DNA from: Candidatus Njordarchaeum guaymasense
GTDB lineage: Archaea; Asgardarchaeota; Njordarchaeia; Njordarchaeales; Njordarchaeaceae
Reading direction: 5' to 3'
NCBI GenBank assembly: GCA_030587605.1
Contig: JAUQYT010000149.1
Coordinates: 1 to 5,185, forward strand
DNA length: 5,185 nt
In this document: positions 1 through 4,959 of the stretch, piece after piece
Numbering within the stretch: position 1 is the first letter of the stretch
Layout: each line of letters begins with the position of its first letter
Program-made: the position numbers and the translations under genes
Notes under the pieces: model-generated
What the model saw: only the letters and a program-made list of their open reading frames with translations
What the model was told of the DNA's origin: nothing
Databases searched by the model: none

Positions 1-89
1 GCTCTGTGATGCGGAAACATAACCATCGTGTGGACTGTGTCTACAAGTATTTGCCACAACGGGTCGTTAAGATACTGCTCCCAACTCAT
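1..89 (-). CDS. 5' end of an unrecognised protein gene (partial)
   Basis: A reverse-strand reading frame opens with ATG at 89-87 and stays open for 29 codons to the window edge. It begins MSWEQYLNDPLWQIL and goes on with hydrophobic and histidine residues (TVHTMVMFPHH). An AAGGAG sequence (106-101) lies 11 nt upstream of the ATG, an acceptable if slightly long Shine-Dalgarno spacing. The gene would be divergent from the zinc-cluster gene at 252, so the roughly 160 bp between them would hold both promoters. The fragment is too short for a family call. It is supported by the ribosome binding site, the open frame and a plausible amino-acid mix, but so short an open frame can arise by chance. Confidence 0.45.
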   Translation of the reverse strand, partial: MSWEQYLNDPLWQILVDTVHTMVMFPHHR

Positions 90-100
90 GTGTCTTACAT

Positions 101-106
101 CTCCTT
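101..106 (-). promoter_or_regulatory. Shine-Dalgarno for the left-edge reverse gene
   Basis: On the reverse strand the sequence reads AAGGAG and ends 11 nt before the ATG at 89. It is the main reason for proposing a start there. Confidence 0.4.
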
Positions 107-237
107 GAGCATGGGCAGAAGGCTCTAAGCTCTAAAGCTATGTTACTGTATTTGTGTTGTGCTTGTGTGCGATAATGTTTATTAGTTTACGTAGGCTCGA
201 TATGAATCAGTAATACTTAGGCATATCAAGCCATATT

Positions 238-242
238 GAGGT
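238..242 (+). promoter_or_regulatory. Shine-Dalgarno GAGGT of the zinc-cluster gene
   Basis: GAGGT lies 9 nt upstream of the ATG at 252 and matches the anti-Shine-Dalgarno end of 16S rRNA. It supports this ATG as the start. No strong TATA box stands out; the A/T-rich stretch around 208-220 (CAGTAATACTTA) is the best candidate. Confidence 0.55.
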
Positions 243-251
243 TTCTCAGCC

Positions 252-593
252 ATGGGCGCCCTTCATCAAACAGGCAAACTTCACTGTCCCTACGCAATGT
301 GCAACAAAACCTTTGAAAAACCCATAGTCTTAACCGACACAACAAAACTGATCAGAGAAACCTATTATGCCTGCCCCCACTGCCGATCAAAAATCGAAAT
401 AGTTGTGGAAGATCCGAACAACCCCAAACTAGTCCAAGTGGAGGACGTTTTCAACATCAGCCAGAAGGCACCCGCACAGTGCAAGCATGGCTTAGGATTC
501 CTAGGAGACTTCCCCGATAACGCCGACATCCCAGACGAATGCGCCATATGCCCCAAAGTGATGCAATGCTTCATAAAGAGACAGATCCACTGA
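252..593 (+). CDS. Small archaeal double zinc-cluster protein, function unknown
   Basis: This 113-aa protein has two cysteine clusters. The first is ribbon-like: C12-X4-C17, then a strand-rich spacer, then C41-X2-C44 in a YYACPHC context, the usual arrangement for a four-cysteine zinc ribbon. The second lies near the C-terminus: C77, H79, then C97-X2-C100 and C106, in an IPDECAICPKVMQC context. Small archaeal proteins with this two-part layout are, as I remember, common in Bathyarchaeia and relatives but remain uncharacterised. The short linker, lack of membrane segments and metal clusters suggest a cytoplasmic protein that may bind nucleic acid or protein. The ATG at 252 is preceded by GAGGT, and the frame ends TGA at 591-593. 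The gene stands alone, 78 bp upstream of the tRNA on the same strand. Confidence 0.85.
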   Translation: MGALHQTGKLHCPYAMCNKTFEKPIVLTDTTKLIRETYYACPHCRSKIEIVVEDPNNPKLVQVEDVFNISQKAPAQCKHGLGFLGDFPDNADIPDECAICPKVMQCFIKRQIH

Positions 594-624
594 GACTAAT
601 AAGCCCAGAAACTTGGCTCAAATC

Positions 625-633
625 TTATCTATA
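625..633 (+). promoter_or_regulatory. Possible TATA box for the tRNA gene
   Basis: TTATCTATA is the most box-A-like sequence between the zinc-cluster gene and the tRNA. Its centre is about 43 bp before tRNA base 1, which would imply a short 5' leader. The match is weak. Confidence 0.25.
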
Positions 634-706
634 CCCCCTACATCCTTAAAGCAACAGAACAAGAGCAATCTGGGGCTGTCGGCTAGCATGGTCTAGGCTA
701 GGAGAC

Positions 707-722
707 AAGAAGCGCTCTCCAA
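707..722 (+). other. tRNA intron at non-canonical position 32/33
   Basis: The proposed intron is AAGAAGCGCTCTCCAA. Its borders come from two independent arguments. Removing it yields a proper Pro anticodon loop. The same borders also fit an archaeal bulge-helix-bulge: central 4-bp helix GGAG (701-704) with CTCC (717-720), 5' bulge A705 C706 | A707, and 3' bulge A721 A722 | T723. Flanking helices are weak: A708-T716 and G709-C715 inside, and A700-T724, T699-G725 and C698-G726 outside. This is therefore a relaxed motif. Most archaeal tRNA introns sit at 37/38. Confidence 0.75.
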
Positions 723-750
723 TTGGGCTCTCTTGACCCCGGTCCAAATC

Positions 751-765
751 CGGGCAGCCCCACCA
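751..765 (+). repeat. attL-like copy: tRNA 3' end, 15-bp direct repeat
   Basis: CGGGCAGCCCCACCA forms the end of the T arm, the 3' acceptor strand and the CCA of the tRNA gene. It recurs exactly at 4186-4200 in the same orientation. Tyrosine recombinases of archaeal and bacterial integrative elements commonly use the 3' end of a tRNA gene as attachment site and keep it intact on one side. Confidence 0.65.
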
Positions 766-981
766 TTCTAGAGTTGAATGCGTACCGTTGATCGACCCCC
801 TCTTTTTTCTCTGGTTAACAATATTTTCGTGTGGTAGTTCATAAGAACCTCAAGATTTTCCTTGGAAAGTTCTCTGCATACTGGATCAAGATCGGAACCT
901 CTACTTCAAGCATGGGACGAATAGCTACATTAGTAGCACACGCATGATTTTTGGAGAATATGAGCGTCGCGAGCGGACAGT
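766..981. other. Gene-free stretch between tRNA and surface gene
   Basis: No convincing coding frame was found on either strand. The stretch holds a T-rich tract that could end tRNA transcription (803-808). Opposite it is the 3' flank of the surface-protein gene, whose stop is at 982-984. No clear hairpin terminator follows that stop. Confidence 0.5.
803..808 (+). terminator. T-tract terminator downstream of the tRNA
   Basis: Six consecutive T residues inside a CTCTTTTTTCTCT context lie 38 nt past the tRNA CCA end. Archaeal RNA polymerase terminates at such T-rich tracts without needing a hairpin. If the region from 766 is inserted DNA, the element supplies this terminator. Confidence 0.45.
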
Positions 982-3243
982 TCAACTTGGCTGTGGCAGG
1001 CGTTTTTTTCTGTATCTAAAAGCCATGTGTGCAAGGACCAAAACAAACACGATAATACCTCCGATTACAAGAACCCAATACGATGGTGGTTCGGGTGCAT
1101 GCGTAATCGCGACCCCTCCAGGATCCGATATTTCGCCATTAACTTCTCCATCAGCATCCCCAAGCCCCCCATCAGTAATGGTAATAGTAAGTACACAATC
1201 ATCATCATCGTCGCCAATGAGAGAACTTACGTCAGTCCATACGTTACTAATGACTTTCCAGTACTGTGAGGGAGAAGGGACGTTCGAGGGGAATGTTATG
1301 GTTATAGTCACAGTCTCGCCCAGCGCTAGGTTAGATATTGTCCAAGAGAAGAAGCCGAACGGGAAGATTACGCCTGTTGGCTTCCCCGCGTCTGATGGCA
1401 GATCTGCCTCGGAGATGGCAGTGAGACTTTGGAATTGTCCAGAGCTCGTAGAGAATGTCACATCACCTACTCCAGTTGCCGAAGCAACACTCACAGTTGG
1501 GCAGGGCTCTAATAGCACTAATTCAAAGTCATCTAGGACAATCCCCAGCGGTATTGGTGTATGTCCATCAGCACCAACCACGGTGCCGAGGCTTGGGATC
1601 GGGTTGACGGCTCCTGTGACCACTGTAACTCTTCTTACGAGCCTAGTATGGTCAAGATTTATCATTGTTTCCCCCCAAACATCAGGAGTTGTCGGCAACG
1701 TAACTTGTTGGACGTGCGGTGATCCACCAGAATAGTCAACTCTAAGCGCTACATGTCCATATCCTTTTCCGAATACTCTTATGGATTGGGCACAGGCTGG
1801 GGGAGATATGTCTTGGAAGAGCGAGGCCGAGCTGGGCATTGCTGCAGCAAAAGATCCGGAGTGAACTATAATGCTTTGTGCAACTACAGGGTTCAGACCG
1901 AATTGCCATGGATCAATCGGTGCAGTCGGTGGCGAGCCTCTCACATACTTCAATTCATCATTCAAGGCATCATAGTAGCTTATGTGAGGGTTGTCATCAG
2001 CATCCCTGGTTATAGACGTAAATAACCCCACTTCTGCCCCAGAGTCTACGATATCGATGGTCCACACACCGTCACTTTTGCTAGCATGTCTCAGCCCGGA
2101 GTAGCTTATGTGAGGGTCGCGAGATGAGTCCACTGCTATAGAGGTATGACCGCGAACGGGGTCTAAAGAATCTACGACCTCGAAGTTCCATGTACCCTCT
2201 CCGGTCGGTTGAGTCGATGTGGGTTGGCTCATACAGCCCATTCCCAAACACTCTTTCTTAACATACCAAACATCGGTTTTCAACGCGCCTGTCAACGTAT
2301 AACCAGCATCAGAATAGCTTATGTGAGGTTCGCCTCCGCTGTCCAGAGCCAGAGATATATCCTCTACAAATGCTGAGCCACTTCCGACTATTTCTACGCC
2401 CCAATCAGGATAAGGGTTATCGACTATGGGGAAACCAAAAGCGTCTGCACGATCATACATGGCAAGCTTCAAAAATTGACAGTTAAGATCGAAGTAAGCT
2501 ATGATAGGATTCATGAATAGGAGATCCAAGACGATAGAGGTGGATTCACCTCCAACTCGTGCCTGAGGGCCTCTCTCGACCTGCCAAAAACTAGGATCGA
2601 TTCTCTCGCCGGTGTATGCCAACCTTATCTCTTCTGCATGTTCTGCGTAGTAACTTACGTAAACATTTCCAAGGATATCTAGGGTAATTGATGTATAGAG
2701 GCCGACGTCGCCTAGCGTCCCTCCGCATACAAGCGATGTTGAATCGCAGATGGCAGTGGTCGAGATGTCTCCATCCAGAATCAGGGTGGTCCATGCGCCA
2801 GTAGCGCCACTCTTAGTAACATACTTTAGATCCCCATTCGTTCTATCGTAGTAGCTTATGTGAATGTCTGGGGACAGCACTCCCCTCGGTTCCAGAGCTA
2901 TTGATGTATATAGGCCCACATCTCCCACGGAATCTACAGTCTCAATGATCCATACGCCGCCACTTAGAGTGGCATACTTCAAATCTCCATTGCTGTAATA
3001 GCTTATGTGAGGAGTGTTATCAAACGGATCCAGAGCTAGAGACGTATAAAGACCTCCAGTAGGATCCACCGGGTCGAATGGCCTTGTCCACGTCTTCTCG
3101 GTTGGCACAGCACCGTCCTCAAAGCCTGGATTTCCCAGACTCCCTGAATTATCCAACGCGTAACTGTTTTTTGGAACGCGTGTGATCAGCGCAGATAGAG
3201 TCATGAGTGTTATCGCAACACATACCAAGAATCTACTTGACAT
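982..3243 (-). CDS. Secreted, membrane-anchored seven-repeat beta-propeller surface protein
   Basis: The 753-aa protein starts at ATG 3243, preceded by AGGAGG. Residues 1-29 form a signal peptide (hydrophobic core VCVAITLMTLSALI, probable cleavage after NSYA). Seven repeats with a (G)LYTSIALD...PHISYY...LKY pattern start near residues 64, 110, 181, 231, 292, 365 and 406, a number typical of a beta-propeller. Residues about 445-580 look like a jelly-roll carbohydrate-binding-like domain (IIVHSGSFAA, then LDDFELVLLEP); its usual opening motif, NPGFEDG, instead lies at 38-44, before the propeller. Residues about 582-710 resemble a choice-of-anchor-U domain (GVGDVTFSTSSG, KPTGVIFPFGFFSW, DGGLGDADG), with an acidic GDDDDD run. 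A transmembrane helix (722-742) and basic tail RYRKKRL follow, so most of the protein would face outside the cell. Binding to glycans or partner cells is an inference; no catalytic motif was seen. It is the only intact gene between the two tRNA-end repeats. Confidence 0.85.
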   Translation of the reverse strand: MSSRFLVCVAITLMTLSALITRVPKNSYALDNSGSLGNPGFEDGAVPTEKTWTRPFDPVDPTGGLYTSLALDPFDNTPHISYYSNGDLKYATLSGGVWIIETVDSVGDVGLYTSIALEPRGVLSPDIHISYYDRTNGDLKYVTKSGATGAWTTLILDGDISTTAICDSTSLVCGGTLGDVGLYTSITLDILGNVYVSYYAEHAEEIRLAYTGERIDPSFWQVERGPQARVGGESTSIVLDLLFMNPIIAYFDLNCQFLKLAMYDRADAFGFPIVDNPYPDWGVEIVGSGSAFVEDISLALDSGGEPHISYSDAGYTLTGALKTDVWYVKKECLGMGCMSQPTSTQPTGEGTWNFEVVDSLDPVRGHTSIAVDSSRDPHISYSGLRHASKSDGVWTIDIVDSGAEVGLFTSITRDADDNPHISYYDALNDELKYVRGSPPTAPIDPWQFGLNPVVAQSIIVHSGSFAAAMPSSASLFQDISPPACAQSIRVFGKGYGHVALRVDYSGGSPHVQQVTLPTTPDVWGETMINLDHTRLVRRVTVVTGAVNPIPSLGTVVGADGHTPIPLGIVLDDFELVLLEPCPTVSVASATGVGDVTFSTSSGQFQSLTAISEADLPSDAGKPTGVIFPFGFFSWTISNLALGETVTITITFPSNVPSPSQYWKVISNVWTDVSSLIGDDDDDCVLTITITDGGLGDADGEVNGEISDPGGVAITHAPEPPSYWVLVIGGIIVFVLVLAHMAFRYRKKRLPQPS
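1976..3012 (-). repeat. Propeller-repeat DNA with a recurring 14-mer
   Basis: The reverse-strand repeats of the surface gene share DNA as well as protein similarity. On the + strand TAGCTTATGTGAGG recurs at 1976-1989, 2102-2115, 2315-2328 and 2999-3012, and its first 12 bases recur at 2852-2863. It encodes the HISYY/HISYS strand of each repeat. More diverged versions occur near 2491 and 2645. The identity at third codon positions suggests fairly recent duplication or gene conversion among blades. Confidence 0.7.
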
Positions 3244-3247
3244 CTGT

Positions 3248-3253
3248 CCTCCT
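3248..3253 (-). promoter_or_regulatory. Strong Shine-Dalgarno AGGAGG of the surface gene
   Basis: On the reverse strand AGGAGG is followed by ACAG and then the ATG at 3243, a close but workable spacing. It fixes the start codon immediately before the signal peptide. Confidence 0.75.
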
Positions 3254-3276
3254 ATCCCCCCAAGCTAAGATGAGAA

Positions 3277-3303
3277 GACTCACGAGAGTCATGCACGTGA
3301 GTC
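3277..3303. promoter_or_regulatory. Inverted repeat in the surface-gene leader
   Basis: GACTCACG (3277-3284) and CGTGAGTC (3296-3303) are perfect 8-bp arms around an 11-nt loop. A second GAGTC (3286-3290) can pair instead with GACTC (3277-3281) around a 4-nt loop, giving two mutually exclusive hairpins. The palindrome CACGTG (3294-3299) overlaps the right arm. The site lies about 34-60 bp upstream of the surface-protein ATG, between the A/T-rich promoter candidate and the ribosome binding site, and could be an operator or a leader RNA hairpin. Confidence 0.45.
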
Positions 3304-3515
3304 CTGTCATTCTCAGATTATGAAAAACTTTAATTAATGTTTTGGTATGGACATTAAATTTGTTGTTATTATTAAGTTCTTGAACAACTTTGTACTCATT
3401 CGCCAGTTCGAATAGTGTGCTCTGTCACCATCTATGCTTGTGTTAATTTTCTCTGCACAGACAGAATAATCTTTATCATTCCTGCCCCCTCCATCTATCG
3501 ACGAGCCTACTTCTC

Positions 3516-3990
3516 TTATCTCAGAAAATCGCCTACGTCCGCGATGTTTCTGACTACAACATCGTCCGTGCCTTCCCCGTGCTCTATGTCTCGCACTATT
3601 TTGCCGAGGCCCAAACACTCTCTATGTGCGTTCGCGACCAGCGTGCAAGCCTCGCTCTTCGTCGAGCCCATGACACTCACCATGCTTCGCCTGAACACGT
3701 CTCTCCCACACACGAAGAGCCACTCAGGTTTCTCATCAATTACCACACTCCTTGCCTTCTCCTTCTCCGCAACCATCGCCAACAACTGAAAACTCGGAAA
3801 GAACACTTTGCCTCTCAACTTTCCAAGATAGATCCCCGCGTGGAAAAAGCCCCCCCAGCTTCAGCCTCTTCATACGCTCGTTCAGCAGATAATACCGATT
3901 CCCACGCTTCACTACGAAGCTCTCGTTCAGCCCCAGCTGAACACCCAGCTTACCAGCAAAATCGACCTCATAAAAGAGTACATCAGAGCT
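3516..3990 (-). pseudogene. NIP7-like ribosome-biogenesis protein, truncated and frameshifted
   Basis: NIP7 is a PUA-domain RNA-binding protein involved in large-subunit rRNA maturation. Two reverse-strand frames join to give a match to the family pattern. The upstream frame (3990-3850) has FAGKLGVQLGLNESFVV and RYYLLNERMKRLKLGG. The downstream frame (3851-3516) has HAGIYLGKLRG, FFPSFQLL, EWLFVCGRDVF, LGLGKIV and the ending NIADVGDFLR. These follow the order of eukaryotic NIP7: YYVSEK, LGTCFGKF, SFLYGNHV, FGVA, ADIGEYVR. The frame changes within a run of seven C (3850-3856). With six, the protein would read LKLGGFFHAG continuously, so a one-base insertion or sequencing error is likely. The N-terminal 20 or so residues are missing: a TAG at 3993-3991 precedes the homologous part, with no suitable start codon after it. 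The DNA there instead encodes an integrase-like fragment on the other strand. Confidence 0.7.
3850..3856 (-). other. Seven-base homopolymer at the NIP7 frameshift
   Basis: The C7 run (G7 in the gene) is exactly where the two NIP7-like frames must be joined. Six bases would restore one frame. This is a classic place for slippage, either in the genome or in sequencing. Confidence 0.6.
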
Positions 3991-4182
3991 CTAGGAGTTA
4001 ACCCTGAAAAAATCCTGACTAGAGAAGCCCTATCCCAGCCAGCTAGGACATACGCCACTCTTCAAGATCGGGAAGACTATCAATTAAAGGTTCTCAGCCA
4101 AACCTCGAAAGAAGCACTAAAACGCGAACTGCTCTCAGAAAAACACAGCGAGGACGGTACCTATTCAGCTCTAGAGCGGTGA
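3961..4182 (+). pseudogene. C-terminal fragment resembling an archaeal integrase tail
   Basis: The forward frame is open from 3832 to TGA at 4180-4182, but only the part from about 3961 looks like real protein. It has IDLIKEYIRALGVNPEKIL, then REALSQPARTY, DREDYQLKVLS and KEALKRELLSEK, a charged helical tail. I associate this pattern with the C-terminal end of integrase-related proteins in Bathyarchaeia-like genomes. That association is from memory and is not backed here by visible catalytic R-H-R-Y residues. Upstream of 3961 the same frame is antisense to the NIP7-like gene and reads as low-complexity P/Q/L sequence, so the rest of the gene has been lost. The stop is 3 bp before the distal copy of the tRNA 3'-end repeat, which supports a link with integration. 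Confidence 0.45.
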
Positions 4183-4185
4183 GTT

Positions 4186-4200
4186 CGGGCAGCCCCACCA
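4186..4200 (+). repeat. attR-like copy of the tRNA-Pro 3' end
   Basis: CGGGCAGCCCCACCA is identical to 751-765 and in the same orientation. Identity stops sharply on both sides (T4185 against C750; A4201 against T766). No D or anticodon arm precedes it, so it is not a second tRNA gene. A 15-bp match to the functional end of a tRNA, next to an integrase-like fragment, is best explained as the far attachment site of an integrated element. Confidence 0.65.
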
Positions 4201-4555
4201 ACACACAGTCTCTTTCCTAGCGCATCAGAATATTCAGTTCTCTAGCGAGGCCGCTGAGAATCAAAGCAGAGAAAGCCCAGAACCAGTAATAATTGATACT
4301 CAATTCCTTAAAGTGATTTGGATAAATGCTAAACCGTCATAATGCGCCTCAGCAATCCGCACCGCTCGATTTCAAAGCTTATCTTAGGACAAAAACCCTG
4401 AAAATGCTCGGATTCAAATCTGAAGGCTCCAATGGAAACCATCGAAGATTCCAGCAGATTTTCTATAATATCTCTATAGAAGCAATATCACCTTCACCAT
4501 AAAAAGAGCACACCGTAAGAAAGCTGATTGCATAGTTTCTGTTTCAAACTCTTAT
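4201..4555. other. Gene-free region upstream of the winged-helix gene
   Basis: No convincing coding frame was seen on either strand. It contains an A/T-rich inverted repeat (4461-4481) and a TATA-like sequence near its right end. It would be host DNA just outside the putative element. Confidence 0.5.
4461..4481. promoter_or_regulatory. Inverted repeat TTCTATA-7-TATAGAA
   Basis: Perfect 7-bp arms, TTCTATA (4461-4467) and TATAGAA (4475-4481), flank a 7-nt spacer. Upstream of a winged-helix regulator, this dyad is a plausible autoregulatory operator. The A/T content also makes it a possible promoter element. Confidence 0.35.
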
Positions 4556-4558
4556 ATG
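4551..4558 (+). promoter_or_regulatory. TATA-like box overlapping the upstream ATG
   Basis: CTTATATG resembles an archaeal TATA box. If it is the promoter, transcription would begin about 25 bp downstream and the ATG at 4556 could not be the start codon. That favours one of the internal starts of the winged-helix gene. Confidence 0.35.
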
Positions 4559-4930
4559 CGCAGATATCTGAGACAAATACCCGCAAAAGAAAAACCGCTG
4601 TTTCCGGTGCACCCTTTGGTTCAAGTGGAGCGAAAGACGAGTTTGTCGCATCGAAGCCGCATCGACATAATAGCAAACATTCTTCGTGCAGCGAATCGCG
4701 GAGCCAAAAAAACCCATGTAATGTACAAATGCAATCTTAGCTTCAAGCAGCTCCATGTCTACTTGGCCTTTCTCGGAGAACGGAAACTGCTGAAGTGTAG
4801 CGTGACCAAGGCAAATGCGAGAAACGACTCATACTCGTATGAGACAACAAGCAAGGGAAGAGCCTTTCTTGAGGCTTATAGCAGCATACGTGCACTCTTG
4901 TCAAGCAGTGAGTTTGACGCAGAAGAGTAG
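4556..4930 (+). CDS. Small winged-helix transcriptional regulator
   Basis: The longest form is 124 aa. The recognisable domain starts near residue 33 with RSRIDIIANILRAANRGAKK, then THVMYKCNLSFKQLHVYL, a helix-turn-helix, followed by LGERKLLKC and a wing-like strand ending YETTSKGRAFLEAYSSI. This is the layout of the single-domain winged-helix proteins (ArnR1-like, HTH_45 type) that are numerous in TACK archaea and thought to regulate transcription by DNA binding. Their usual length is about 90-105 aa. Residues 1-23 are proline-rich and do not fit the family, so GTG at 4625, giving VERKTSLSHRSRIDII (101 aa), is an attractive alternative start. No clear Shine-Dalgarno was seen for either. The gene ends 29 bp from the stop of a convergent winged-helix gene. 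Confidence 0.8.
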   Translation: MRRYLRQIPAKEKPLFPVHPLVQVERKTSLSHRSRIDIIANILRAANRGAKKTHVMYKCNLSFKQLHVYLAFLGERKLLKCSVTKANARNDSYSYETTSKGRAFLEAYSSIRALLSSSEFDAEE

Positions 4931-4938
4931 AAGAGTAG

Positions 4939-4952
4939 GCTCTGGCAAGAGC
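4939..4952. terminator. Small hairpin between convergent genes
   Basis: GCTCT (4939-4943) and AGAGC (4948-4952) form a 5-bp stem with a GGCA loop in the 29-nt gap between two convergent stops. No long T tract follows on either strand, so a terminator role is only possible. Confidence 0.25.
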
Positions 4953-4959
4953 GGGCTTC

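Larger units (their letters stand above)
672..765 (+). tRNA. tRNA-Pro(TGG), intron-containing, CCA encoded
   Basis: A full cloverleaf can be folded. The acceptor arm is GGGGCTG (672-678) with CAGCCCC (755-761), followed by A73 and encoded CCA. T8 is present, and the D stem is GGCT (681-684) with GGCT (696-699), containing two G-T pairs. The D loop has A14, G15, GG18-19 (690-691) and A21. Base 26 is A700. The anticodon stem is GGAGA (701-705) with TCTCT (729-733), the variable loop is TGAC, and the T stem is CCCGG (738-742) with CCGGG (750-754). G15-C48 can form the Levitt pair. The anticodon arm closes only if 16 nt (707-722) are removed, leaving the loop CTTGGGC, with T33, anticodon TGG and G37, as expected of tRNA-Pro. 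The mature length is 78 nt. One oddity is the T loop TCCAAAT, which has C where T55 is nearly universal, so function is likely but not certain. Confidence 0.85.
3244..3515. other. Upstream region of the surface gene
   Basis: No gene was found here. Reading leftward towards the surface gene, the stretch has an A/T-rich segment (about 3319-3375, with TTAATTAA at 3330-3337 and ATTAAATTT at 3353-3361), the likely site of its TATA box. Next comes an inverted repeat (3277-3303), then the ribosome binding site. The right part (3376-3515) is the 3' flank of the broken NIP7-like gene and shows nothing clear. Confidence 0.45.
766..4200. mobile_element. Probable remnant of an element integrated at tRNA-Pro
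   Basis: The boundaries are set by an exact 15-bp repeat of the tRNA 3' end. The interval of about 3.4 kb holds the surface-protein gene, a broken NIP7-like gene and an integrase-like C-terminal fragment that ends 3 bp before the distal repeat. No replication or complete recombinase gene is visible, so the element would be decayed and immobile. The call is an inference from the repeat and the context. The presence of a normally chromosomal gene (NIP7-like) inside suggests secondary rearrangement. Confidence 0.5.

Noticed and set aside
701..737. Type II tRNA (Leu/Ser) with a long variable arm instead of an intron
   Set aside because: Pairing GGAGA with TCTCC leaves a 10-nt anticodon loop lacking a proper T33, and the 17-nt remainder forms no variable-arm stem. 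The intron model satisfies every canonical position except T55.
944..1735. Long open frame on the + strand (263 codons)
   Set aside because: It lies antisense to the surface-protein gene, its product is S/T/P-rich without domain features, and the reverse frame has a signal peptide, repeats and a membrane anchor. It is a mirror of the real gene.
1976..3012. CRISPR-like array from the recurring 14-mer
   Set aside because: Spacing is irregular, the repeats are short and in frame within a protein gene, and they encode the same beta-strand motif.
3415..3789. Forward open frame of 124 codons
   Set aside because: Mostly antisense to the NIP7-like sequence, which matches a family pattern; the forward product is compositionally biased and unrecognisable.
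3850..3856. Programmed frameshift in the NIP7-like gene
   Set aside because: NIP7 homologues are not known to use frameshifting, the gene is also truncated at its N-terminus, and a homopolymer indel explains the data more simply.
3579..4001. Forward open frame of 140 codons
   Set aside because: It overlaps the NIP7-like gene on the other strand and lies in a different frame from the integrase-like tail. The product is a low-complexity H/S/R/P mixture.
4408..4425. T-arm-like sequence around GGATTCAAATCTG, possibly a second tRNA
   Set aside because: The stem lacks the G53-C61 closing pair with a 7-nt loop, and no acceptor, D or anticodon arm could be found around it.
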